The translations under genes and the position numbers were made by a program. The notes beneath the pieces are model-generated. The model ran no database searches and had not been told where the DNA came from. It saw only the letters and a list, made by a program, of their open reading frames with translations. From Flagellimonas algicola (GTDB lineage Bacteria > Bacteroidota > Bacteroidia > Flavobacteriales > Flavobacteriaceae), in assembly GCF_005937185.1 (NCBI RefSeq), contig NZ_VCNI01000002.1, forward strand, positions 1,550,001 to 1,614,000: a stretch of 64,000 bases of DNA, written 5' to 3'. Of the stretch, positions 7,692 to 22,027 are shown in pieces (within the stretch, counting starts at the first letter, position 1; the number at the start of each line of letters is the position of its first letter).

Positions 7692-10600
7692 TTAAAGTGT
7701 AAGATTCAATCCTAGGATAAGTGACTTGGACAAAGGATAGAAGCCTCTATCAACACCTCTGTTAAAGGTTCCTCCATTTCCTAGGGCAGGATCAAAACCG
7801 GAATAATCTGTAATGGTAAACAAATTGGTCGCGGTAACATACAATCGAAGATTGTCAATAGGAAGGTTGCCCATTGCCTTTTGCGGGAAGGTATATCCCA
7901 CCTGTAGATTTCTTAGCCTGAAGTACGATCCATCTTCCAAGAAATAGCTAGAGGGTCGAATGTTGTTGTTGGGATCCCCAAAGATGTTCCTTGGAATATT
8001 GCTTCCGGTATTTGAGGGAGACCAGGCATTCAACAGGTCGGCAGACATATTTTGTCTATCCGTTCTATACAACCACATCCTAACCCCATTGTAAATGTTG
8101 TTTCCGTGGGTGCCTTGGAAGAATAAGCTGATGTCGAAATTCTTGTAATTGGCGCTAAAGTTGATACCGTACTCGAAATCAGGAAGTCCACTGCCCATGA
8201 ATTGTTTGTCATCGTCATCAAGTACCCCATCTCCGTTGGTATCCACAAAGCGAAGATCACCAGGAGCGGCATTAGGCTGTACCCCGTGGGCATCAACTTC
8301 CGCTTGTGTCTGGAAAATTCCATCCGCCTCAAACAGGTAAAATCTTCCAATTTCTCCACCCACCTCTGTACGGGTGGTTGGGAAATTGTTGAACTCGATA
8401 AATCCATCTGTAAATGCTTCATCTGCAATACCCAATTTAGTAACCTCGTTGGAAGAACCACTGATATTGGCGCTTATGTTATAGCTAAAATCGCTATCCG
8501 ATCCGTTGTTGTAAGAAGCTGAAAATTCCCAACCTTTGTTCTCCAAATTACCGCCATTGGTCAGTGGGAAAGAGGTAATCCCTGAAGTTGCAGGAATAGG
8601 AACATTCACCAACATGTCTGTGGTTTCAGAGGTAAAGTAATCAAATGAGAATTTAACTCGATTTTGCAAAAGACCGAAATCTACACCAATGTTGGTGGTA
8701 GTAGTCTCTTCCCATTGGATATCAGGAGTAGGAAACGATGTTGCTATGGCTCCAACAACTACGGGCTGACTTTGCCCAGCTCCGAAAGGATAATTCAGTT
8801 GTTGTCCTCCTGAACCAATTCGAGCTAGAAACAAATGATCTCCGATAAGCTGGTTTCCTAAGGTTCCGTAGCTAAATCTAGGTTTTAGTTGGCTGATCAG
8901 TTCAGAATCAAAGAATTCCTCATTGTGAACCGCCCAACCAAGGGATAACGAATAAAAATTTCCGTATTTGTTGGTGGAAGCGAAGCGCGAAGAACCATCT
9001 CGTCGAACACTTCCTTGAACATAGTATTTATTGTCAAAGTCATAGCTCAATCGCCCAAAATAAGATTGCAAGGTGCTAGTAGAGTTGAATCCAAAAGAAG
9101 ATTCATCGCCTATACCTGCACTTAAGCCTCTTAACTGATCAGAAGCTAGTTCGTTGTTGGATCCCCCAGATGATCTAAATTCGCTTTTCTCCCTTGAAAT
9201 ACCAAGTAACACTTCAACGTCATGTTTCTCAAATGATTTCCGATAGTTTAGAGTGTTGTTCAAGGTCCATTCATTGGTTCTTGTGCGATTTTCGGACAGG
9301 GAAGGATTATCATTTACGGCTTGAGGCCCAAAATTATAGGTGGGCAAAAAGTTGGCAAAATGTGTGTTTTCAATATTGGCACCATACTGGAAGCGATATT
9401 CCAGTCCGTCGAAAAGTTTGAGTGTGGCAGCTACATTAAACTGCAGATAGTCATCTTCGTCATTTCTATCATTCAATTCTGTTTCCCCAACTGGGTTTCC
9501 TGATCCCAGCTCAGATGGAGGTACAGCAAAACCGTTCAATGTATTGGTATCAAAAATGGACTTGTGGGGCAAAGTTTGATATATCTGCAAGAAAGGTGAG
9601 AAACTGGCATTTCCTTCGGAAGTTGGCTCAAAAATCCCACCGGTATTTTCTCGGGTATAACTTACTCCTGGTGCAATATTAAGACGACCTTCCAACAAAG
9701 TGAAATCCAAATTCAATCGGGTGCTTAGTCTATTGAAATCGGTGTTTACTACGGTTCCCGTATTTTCAAAATACCCTGCTGAAAAACTGTATTTCATGTT
9801 TTCCGTACCACCAGTAATTCCGATATCGTGTTTTTGTTCAAAAGCATTATCGATATATGCACCAACCCAATCTGAATCAGCATACTGGGCTCCACTGGTC
9901 AGGTAAGGCGCAGGGGTTTCTCCAGCATTGTTGAAGGCTTCCAACTTTATCTGATCGTGCTGCGACCTGTTGGCCACATCCACGCCATTGCTGAACCATT
10001 GGGTGCTGGCATAAGACCCAATAGTGACTTTTGGGTCACCCGTTCTACCTCTTTTGGTGGTTACAATGACCACACCATTGGAGGCCCTGGAACCATAGAT
10101 GGTAGCAGCAGAGGCATCTCTAAGTATACTGATGTCCTCAATGTCTGATGGGTTGATATACGAAAGGTCTCCTGGAATACCGTCGATTACCACCAATGGA
10201 TTATTGTTACCAATGGTTCCCAATCCCCTAATTCGGATGATAGGCTCGCTTCCGGGAGCACCGGTTGCAATAGCCACATTTAAACCAGCTACCTGACCTT
10301 GCAGCGAGGTTGCAACATCCGCCGTTGGGATTTTTTGGATTTCCTCAATGTCAACAGAAGAAATGGCTGCGGTAACTTCGGCTTTTCTTTGTGTACCGAA
10401 ACCTACCAAAATAACCTCTTCCAAACCTTGGGCATCTTCTTCCAAAGTAACATTTATGGTGGTCTGATTACCCACAACTACCTCTTGAGTCACAAAGCCC
10501 AAGTATCTAAATACTAAAGTGGACTCAAAACCGGGCACCATGATGGAGTAATTCCCATCAAAATCGGTTTGGGTACCCACGGTGGTATTTTCCTTTATAA

Positions 10601-11063
10601 GTACGGAGGCTCCAGGCAAGGGAGTTCCGTTTTTATCCGTTACTGTCCCGGTAATCTCCTGTTGGTATTTTTTCTTTTTCCGAGTCGCCGGTTTTTCTGA
10701 TTTAATGAGAAGGATAGATCCTTCGGGAGACAGTTCATACTCAAAATCTGCAAAAGACAAGGTTTTTTTAAGAAGGTCATTAATACGGGTTTCCCCTTTC
10801 TTGACCATAACCTTGGGAGCATTTGCAAACAAATCCGATCGATAAATAAAAGAGTAGTCTGTTTGCTGTCTAATGAGGTCAAAAACCTGCTCTACAGTGA
10901 GCTCTTGGCTTGTGTTGACAACTATCTTTTTATTTTGTGAGAAGCCTATTTTGGTTGTAAAACCAAAGGTTGCCATACAAAATAGAAAAATAAAGGTCCT
11001 CATAATTACGAGTAAAAGGGTCTTCCTATAAAAAATAGGTAGACCAACAAATTTTGTTTTCAT
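7692..11063 (-). CDS. SusC/RagA family TonB-dependent transporter with STN domain
   Basis: An 1123-residue outer-membrane transporter. The order is: long signal region (MRTFIFLFCMATFGFT near residue 21 onward); STN domain (about 50-105, LTVEQVFDLIRQQTDYSF); carboxypeptidase-regulatory-like domain (about 135-215, GTVTDKNGTPLPGASVLI); plug with GLGTIGNNNPLVVIDGIPG and a DISILRDASAATIYGSRA segment; then a 22-strand barrel ending SLILGLNLTL. An STN domain marks transporters that signal to a FecR anti-sigma factor, and the fecR and sigma genes lie immediately upstream. It takes up the SusD-bound ligand using TonB energy. The start ATG is 95 bases after fecR, across a leader containing an antisense terminator. 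Confidence 0.95.
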   Translation of the reverse strand: MKTKFVGLPIFYRKTLLLVIMRTFIFLFCMATFGFTTKIGFSQNKKIVVNTSQELTVEQVFDLIRQQTDYSFIYRSDLFANAPKVMVKKGETRINDLLKKTLSFADFEYELSPEGSILLIKSEKPATRKKKKYQQEITGTVTDKNGTPLPGASVLIKENTTVGTQTDFDGNYSIMVPGFESTLVFRYLGFVTQEVVVGNQTTINVTLEEDAQGLEEVILVGFGTQRKAEVTAAISSVDIEEIQKIPTADVATSLQGQVAGLNVAIATGAPGSEPIIRIRGLGTIGNNNPLVVIDGIPGDLSYINPSDIEDISILRDASAATIYGSRASNGVVIVTTKRGRTGDPKVTIGSYASTQWFSNGVDVANRSQHDQIKLEAFNNAGETPAPYLTSGAQYADSDWVGAYIDNAFEQKHDIGITGGTENMKYSFSAGYFENTGTVVNTDFNRLSTRLNLDFTLLEGRLNIAPGVSYTRENTGGIFEPTSEGNASFSPFLQIYQTLPHKSIFDTNTLNGFAVPPSELGSGNPVGETELNDRNDEDDYLQFNVAATLKLFDGLEYRFQYGANIENTHFANFLPTYNFGPQAVNDNPSLSENRTRTNEWTLNNTLNYRKSFEKHDVEVLLGISREKSEFRSSGGSNNELASDQLRGLSAGIGDESSFGFNSTSTLQSYFGRLSYDFDNKYYVQGSVRRDGSSRFASTNKYGNFYSLSLGWAVHNEEFFDSELISQLKPRFSYGTLGNQLIGDHLFLARIGSGGQQLNYPFGAGQSQPVVVGAIATSFPTPDIQWEETTTTNIGVDFGLLQNRVKFSFDYFTSETTDMLVNVPIPATSGITSFPLTNGGNLENKGWEFSASYNNGSDSDFSYNISANISGSSNEVTKLGIADEAFTDGFIEFNNFPTTRTEVGGEIGRFYLFEADGIFQTQAEVDAHGVQPNAAPGDLRFVDTNGDGVLDDDDKQFMGSGLPDFEYGINFSANYKNFDISLFFQGTHGNNIYNGVRMWLYRTDRQNMSADLLNAWSPSNTGSNIPRNIFGDPNNNIRPSSYFLEDGSYFRLRNLQVGYTFPQKAMGNLPIDNLRLYVTATNLFTITDYSGFDPALGNGGTFNRGVDRGFYPLSKSLILGLNLTL

Positions 11064-11076
11064 AAATTTGAATTCG

Positions 11077-11160
11077 TTAGTTAGTTAATATTTAATTAAT
11101 TGATCGACACACAGGGATGGAAGTTTAAATTGTCCAGGTCTAAGCTCCATCCCTTTTTTT
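11077..11160 (+). ncRNA. Candidate cis-antisense RNA at susC start (locus 1)
   Basis: On the plus strand, opposite the fecR-susC leader, TAAATTTG (11063-11070) fits the TAnnTTTG -7 box; no clear -33 TTG is seen. About 80 bases on, a perfect 9-bp stem (11113-11121 with 11146-11154) runs into seven T (11154-11160), an intrinsic terminator in the antisense direction only. The second sus locus has the same arrangement. Cis-antisense RNAs at susC starts (DonS type) are known from Bacteroides. The terminator is clear; the RNA itself is inferred. Confidence 0.5.
11113..11160 (+). terminator. Intrinsic terminator, antisense to the sus operon
   Basis: Stem AGGGATGGA/TCCATCCCT with a 24-base loop followed by TTTTTTT. 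In the operon (minus) direction the hairpin is preceded by A and not followed by U, so it does not terminate fecR-susC transcripts. Confidence 0.75.
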
Positions 11161-12286
11161 ATTCTACCATAATAGTTTTTCCTTTAGTTGTAAATTTTGC
11201 TTCGTTCGTATTTTCTATAATTGAAAGAATATTTTCTAAATCTTGATTTCGGTTAAAAACACCATTAAAAGTGACGTTCTCAACCTCCTGGTTAATTATG
11301 TCCACATCTACATCATACCATCTTGATAACACTGTCATGATGTCTTTCAAAGCCATGTTCTTAAAGCTGAAAAGGCCATTTTTCCATGAAATGGTATTGT
11401 AGATATCGGCGTGTGATATGCTGATTTCATTTGTGCCTTTCTCCAGTCGGGATTGGTAACCTGGAGTTAGATTGCTGATGTTTTCACCGTTTCTAATAGC
11501 AACTTTACCATTGACCAAGGTGGTTTCGATAAAAGAATCTTCTTTAAAAGCCTTTATATTGAATTCTGTACCCAATACATCCACTTCTTGTTCCTGAGTG
11601 GCCACCAGAAAATGGGTTCCGTTGTGATGTGCACTAGGAGAAACCTCAAAATAGGCCTCACCGTACACCAATTCCACCTTTCTTGGCTGATCTGTGGAAA
11701 AATTGACAGGATATCGCAATTCCGAATCTGAATTAAGCCAAACTTTGGTATTGTCGGATAGGGTAATGTAGAACTGCCCACCTCTTGGTATGGTCAAAGT
11801 GTTATATAGCACTGTTTTGGATGAAGTCTCAGCTTTATTGGTGTAAACGAGCTCCTGACCATTGCTGGTAAGGGCCTGGGTGCTGAACGCTTTGCCTTTT
11901 TCCAGCGGTACTTTGGTGCCATCTTCCAAGGTAAGTGTGGCCTTATCCGTACCTATTTCAATTACCTCATTGACGATATTGGTCGTAGGTTCTGTTATTG
12001 GGTCTTGGTTTGTGAGCAAAAAAGGGAGACTTAGTAATACTAATAGTGCAGCCACCGCTGCATATTTCCAAACCGTGGAGAAACTTTTGCGGGGACGGAT
12101 TTTGGAATTAATCTGTTCCCACCCTTTTTGAATATCAACAATATTCCGTGATTTTGAATAGCTTTCGCGAACTTTTTCAAAGTAAGATTTATGGGTTTCG
12201 GATTCAGAAATCCAATCATTAAAAATCTGCTCTTCCTCTAGGCTAAGAGTATTATTTAGTTTCTTTAGAATTAACTTAAATTCCAT
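11159..12286 (-). CDS. FecR family anti-sigma factor
   Basis: A 375-residue inner-membrane regulator. An N-terminal cytoplasmic segment (residues 1-70) contains the helix expected to hold the sigma factor. One membrane span follows (about 74-93, AAVAALLVLLSLPFLL). Next is the periplasmic FecR domain (about 145-240, with TIPRGGQFYITLSDNTKVWL, ELVYGEAYFEVSP and VLGTEFNIKAF) and a C-terminal DUF4974/STN-like domain (about 300-375, MALKDIMTVLSRWYDVDV). It receives the signal from the STN domain of the downstream SusC and releases the sigma factor encoded upstream. The stop codon overlaps the T-run of the antisense terminator. Confidence 0.95.
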   Translation of the reverse strand: MEFKLILKKLNNTLSLEEEQIFNDWISESETHKSYFEKVRESYSKSRNIVDIQKGWEQINSKIRPRKSFSTVWKYAAVAALLVLLSLPFLLTNQDPITEPTTNIVNEVIEIGTDKATLTLEDGTKVPLEKGKAFSTQALTSNGQELVYTNKAETSSKTVLYNTLTIPRGGQFYITLSDNTKVWLNSDSELRYPVNFSTDQPRKVELVYGEAYFEVSPSAHHNGTHFLVATQEQEVDVLGTEFNIKAFKEDSFIETTLVNGKVAIRNGENISNLTPGYQSRLEKGTNEISISHADIYNTISWKNGLFSFKNMALKDIMTVLSRWYDVDVDIINQEVENVTFNGVFNRNQDLENILSIIENTNEAKFTTKGKTIMVE

Positions 12287-12405
12287 TTTTGTTTTGACTT
12301 TCTATTTTGTAGACAATCAAAATCGTAAAATGGGTGACAAAAAAATGACAAAAATTTTAAAAAAAAAAGAGCTAAAAATTAGCAAAAATCGTAAGAATGA
12401 AGGCC

Positions 12406-12966
12406 TTAGTGAAGTGTCAAAAGTGCAATAACAATGGCCATCTGCTGTGTGATTTTTACCTTGGCTCTTTTGAGTTGGGTCTTAACCGTGTTCACTGAAA
12501 CACCCAATTCCTCCGCAATATCCACATACTTGTAATTCTCTATAAATCGCATCTTCACAATTTGCTGCATCTTGGTAGGAAGGCCTTCAACAACCTTCAG
12601 CAATTGGATGTGGATAATTTTGAGGTCCTCATCGGAAAATACGTCCAAATTATAATCGGCACTAAGCATGGATTGCATGTCCAAAACGTTTGCATCGTCT
12701 GTGATTTTTATGGTTTTCAAAAAGTTGAGGCAGCGGTTCCTCACCATGGCATACAGATACCCTTTTAAAGAACTTTTGATTTCGAGGGAATAAGACTTTT
12801 CCCATAGGTGGATGAAAACTTCTTGCACAATATCTTCACTCCAACCTTGATCAAAAAGATAGCTATTGGCGTAGTGGACCAGTTCCGCATAGGTGTCTTC
12901 AAAGAACTTTTTGTAGACAAATTGGTTTTGGTTCCGTATTTCCTGTATAATTGAATTAGAGTCCAA
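12406..12966 (-). CDS. ECF RNA polymerase sigma-70 factor
   Basis: A 186-residue ECF sigma factor of the Bacteroidetes FecI-like type. Region 2 (about 20-85) carries QGWSEDIVQEVFIHLWEK, the -10 recognition helix, and LKGYLYAMVRNRCLNFL. Region 4 (about 125-175) has GLPTKMQQIVKMRFIENYKY and the helix-turn-helix DIAEELGVSVNTVKTQLKRA. It is the partner of the FecR encoded 119 bases downstream and should switch on this susCD locus when substrate is sensed. It is divergent from the glycosidase operon at 13285. Confidence 0.95.
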   Translation of the reverse strand: MDSNSIIQEIRNQNQFVYKKFFEDTYAELVHYANSYLFDQGWSEDIVQEVFIHLWEKSYSLEIKSSLKGYLYAMVRNRCLNFLKTIKITDDANVLDMQSMLSADYNLDVFSDEDLKIIHIQLLKVVEGLPTKMQQIVKMRFIENYKYVDIAEELGVSVNTVKTQLKRAKVKITQQMAIVIALLTLH

Positions 12967-13284
12967 GATGGTTGTGCTAAAAGACCTAATAAAACTAGTT
13001 TCTATACCGGTTTGGCATAAATTGTCCAGCTATTCCAAATCGCTCTGGGGTATTATCTTACAATGGATGCCCAAGATGAAACAAGCTAGTATTAAAATTA
13101 TGAATTAACGAAAATTTTACCTCCCAACAGATGTTAAAATGGTTTTTTTTGTACATTGCATCCGTCCACAATAGCAACATTCTTTTCCTTTTGTTGTGAT
13201 TTACCATGTCGTTCGTGTAGCTTGAAAGAGGTATAAATCCTTTAATTAAAGACCATAGGAAAACAAACTTATGGCAGCAAGCTT
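12967..13284. other. Divergent intergenic region between sigma gene and glycosidase operon
   Basis: 318 AT-rich bases separating the divergent transcripts. Promoters for both sides must lie here or nearby, but no convincing TTTG/TAnnTTTG pair is seen on either strand. This would be compatible with recognition by an ECF sigma factor of unknown site preference. No RNA gene or terminator is recognised. Confidence 0.4.
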
Positions 13285-15312
13285 ATGGACAAATTCATCT
13301 TTTTATTTTTTGTATTGATTGCCCTGCTTTATGGCTGTAAACAAGGGGAGCCGATCAACAGTTCCACAAATCAGATGCCTCATGTTTCCAGTTATGCCAA
13401 CACCTTGAATTATACCGGAGCACCTAAACACCCAAGGGATAGGGAGATGCTTGTTTTTTCGGACCAAGGGGCTTGGTTTGGATATGGTCTGCCCAAGAAT
13501 GGGAAGGGAGGAAGTTTTAGTGGCCCTTTCTTAATGACCCAAGAAAATGGGGTTTGGTTAAGCCCAAACCTCGTTCAACTAAAACTTATTTGGGACGATA
13601 ACGATCAAGTTGCAATGGATTGGAAATCGTCCCTGATTTCCCAACGTAGTTTTTCCAGCCATTTGGAGCAAATTTTCGAAAATTCAAGCTTGGAGGTAAA
13701 ACAGGAACTGGTTTTTATGTCTGGGCATACGGCCTTACAACGCAACTCCATTGCCAATCGGACAGATCAGGCCATTACCCTAAACCTGGAATATTCAGGG
13801 GTGGTCTTTAAATTGGATATGCAACTATCCAATAGAAACAATACAATTCAGTTTGATTCAGAAAAAAGTGATGCCGTAGGATATCTACAATTTTTGAATG
13901 GGGTAGATGGTATTCTATTGGAAGATAGCCTCTCGTACAAAGCCAGAAAATCTGCTGTAACCATACTGCCCAATACATCAAGAACCTTTTTGGTTTCACA
14001 ATCCTTTATTTTTCCGGAATATGTATGGAACATAGAACAGGATGCAATTCATAAAGTAGACTTTGATTCCCTACTACAGACTCGCCAAATGGAAAAAGAC
14101 CAGGAGTTGGCCGCCATTCATTCTAAAACTGCTGCCAAATTTAAAGATAGTGTATATGCCGAGCTTCTTGCAAAAGCCCACTTGACCTTACAGAACAATT
14201 GGAGAATTGCAGCAGGGGAATTGCAGCACCAAGGATTGTTTCCAAGCTACCACTATGAGTGGTTCCACGGTTTTTGGTCCTGGGATTCATGGAAACATGC
14301 GGCAGGATTGTCCCTATATGCACCAGAATTGGCCAAAGACCAAATGAGGGCCATGTTCGATTTTCAATTGGATAATGGCTTTATTGTGGATTGTGTATAC
14401 CGTGACACTTCGATAGAACCCCACAACTTTCGGGACACCAAACCTCCCTTGGCGGCATGGGCCGTGGCCAAGATTATGCAAATGGATACGGACACCAGTT
14501 TTGTGAAGGAAATGTATCCGAAACTGAAAAAATACCATGAGTGGTGGTATGTGGATCGGGATCATGATCAAGATGGTCTATGTGAGTACGGTTCCACTGA
14601 TGGGACGCTCATTGCAGCTAAATGGGAAAGTGGGATGGACAATGCCATTCGCTTTGATAATTCCAAGATTTTGAAAAACTCTGAAGAGGCATATTCCTTA
14701 GATCAAGAAAGTGTTGATCTCAATGCTTACTTATATGCCGAAAAATTATATTTGGGAAGCTTGGCAGAGGTGCTAAATTTGATGGATGAAGCCCAACAAT
14801 GGAAGATGGAAGCTGAGAATTTGAAACAACGCATTCAAACACAATTTTATGATGAGGATGATGGCTGGTTCTACGATACCAATTTAAATGGAGACCAATT
14901 TGTAAAGGGAGCTGGAAGCGAAGGATGGATTCCCCTTTGGGCAAAAGTGGCCACAGGCCAGCAAGCAGAAACTGTAAAGAACCAGATGTTGGATCCAGAA
15001 AAGTTTTATGTGAAAGTTCCATTTCAGACCATGGCAGCCGACCATCCCTTGTTCAACCCCCTAAACGGGTATTGGAGAGGTCCAAATTGGTTGGATCAAG
15101 CCTATTTTGGAATTAAGGGGTTAAGGAACTATGGGTTTACCGAGGAGGCCGATGAGGTTACCGAAAAACTTTTGCAGGGTGCCGAGGGACTTATGGAAAA
15201 GGGTGCACCCATTTATGAGAATTATCATCCCTTAACGGGAAAAGGACTGTACGCCAAAAATTTTAGTTGGAGTGCAGCCCACATCATTTTACTACTGACA
15301 AACCACGAATAA
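13285..15312 (+). CDS. GH63/MGH1-like alpha-glucosidase, lipoprotein
   Basis: A 675-residue exported protein; the lipobox ALLYGC places the lipidated Cys at residue 18. A beta-rich N-terminal domain (about 40-270) precedes an (alpha/alpha)6 barrel. Barrel landmarks are YEWFHGFWSWDSWKHA, NFRDTKPPLAAWAV, KWESGMDNAIRFD (likely general acid Asp), GSEGWIPLWA, GYWRGPNWLDQAYFG and YENYHPLTGKGLYAKNFSW (likely base Glu). These match the inverting GH63/YgjK-type clan, which favours alpha-1,2 or alpha-1,3 glucosyl linkages. It starts a tight operon: the next gene begins 3 bases after its stop. Removal of the outer glucose of Glc-alpha-1,2-Gal-hydroxylysine is a plausible role, inferred from neighbours. 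Confidence 0.85.
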   Translation: MDKFIFLFFVLIALLYGCKQGEPINSSTNQMPHVSSYANTLNYTGAPKHPRDREMLVFSDQGAWFGYGLPKNGKGGSFSGPFLMTQENGVWLSPNLVQLKLIWDDNDQVAMDWKSSLISQRSFSSHLEQIFENSSLEVKQELVFMSGHTALQRNSIANRTDQAITLNLEYSGVVFKLDMQLSNRNNTIQFDSEKSDAVGYLQFLNGVDGILLEDSLSYKARKSAVTILPNTSRTFLVSQSFIFPEYVWNIEQDAIHKVDFDSLLQTRQMEKDQELAAIHSKTAAKFKDSVYAELLAKAHLTLQNNWRIAAGELQHQGLFPSYHYEWFHGFWSWDSWKHAAGLSLYAPELAKDQMRAMFDFQLDNGFIVDCVYRDTSIEPHNFRDTKPPLAAWAVAKIMQMDTDTSFVKEMYPKLKKYHEWWYVDRDHDQDGLCEYGSTDGTLIAAKWESGMDNAIRFDNSKILKNSEEAYSLDQESVDLNAYLYAEKLYLGSLAEVLNLMDEAQQWKMEAENLKQRIQTQFYDEDDGWFYDTNLNGDQFVKGAGSEGWIPLWAKVATGQQAETVKNQMLDPEKFYVKVPFQTMAADHPLFNPLNGYWRGPNWLDQAYFGIKGLRNYGFTEEADEVTEKLLQGAEGLMEKGAPIYENYHPLTGKGLYAKNFSWSAAHIILLLTNHE

Positions 15313-15315
15313 TAC

Positions 15316-21497
<6,182 letters not shown>

Positions 21498-22027
21498 TTT
21501 CTATTACGTTTTTGGCAATAAAAAAACGAGCATTTACTTGGCTTTTCCAATATAGCGGAAAGGGTTTGATCTCTTGATCTCTGAGTTGTAAGACCCTACT
21601 ACATTTTATGTAGGTGATTTTCAAATTTTCCACTCAATTTGGTCATCCTCGTAGTTGAACGAAATTAATTAGCACTTCACCCAATTTAAAAATGGATAGG
21701 TTAGTTGTTGTGATGCATTGTTTATTTTCATCGCAAGAATCCCAATCTTAACTACCTTAAACTTGATTGCTAAGCTAGGTCATCAATTACAAATAAGCGA
21801 CCAGTAAACTAATATGAAAACGTCCCAGATCGTTTCTTTTTTCATTGACCTTTTTAGGTCTATACAAACGAAATTTTACAATTCTTTCTCACCAAAAAAA
21901 TCAGGCAAAGGAGTTTCAATAATTTTTGCTAATTCCAAAGATCTAGTTATCCAAAACCAACTTGGATTGCAGGTTTTTTGCTTATATCCGTATGTGCCTA
22001 ATCACTAACTCTTAAAATAATTTATCA
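21498..22027. other. Intergenic region, 530 bp
   Basis: AT-rich spacer. A CTTTTCC/GGAAAGG inverted repeat lies near 21541-21567 but has no T-run. A 64-codon frame at 21814-22008 has no recognisable family and no support. The promoter for the following gene presumably lies in the last 200 bases, but no good consensus was found. Confidence 0.4.

Noticed and set aside
11113..11160. Attenuator or riboswitch acting on the sus operon
   Set aside because: In the operon direction the hairpin lacks a following U-tract, and no aptamer-like structure is recognised; the terminator reads only in the antisense direction.
13285..15312. Trehalase (GH37) as the identity of the alpha-glucosidase
   Set aside because: Trehalase signatures are not evident, and the layout (beta-rich N-terminal domain, WFHGFWSWDSWKHA, late GYWRGPNW and YENY motifs) fits GH63/YgjK-like enzymes better.
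21814..22008. 64-codon plus-strand frame before the BspA-type gene
   Set aside because: No family resemblance and no promoter; the sequence looks like ordinary AT-rich spacer.
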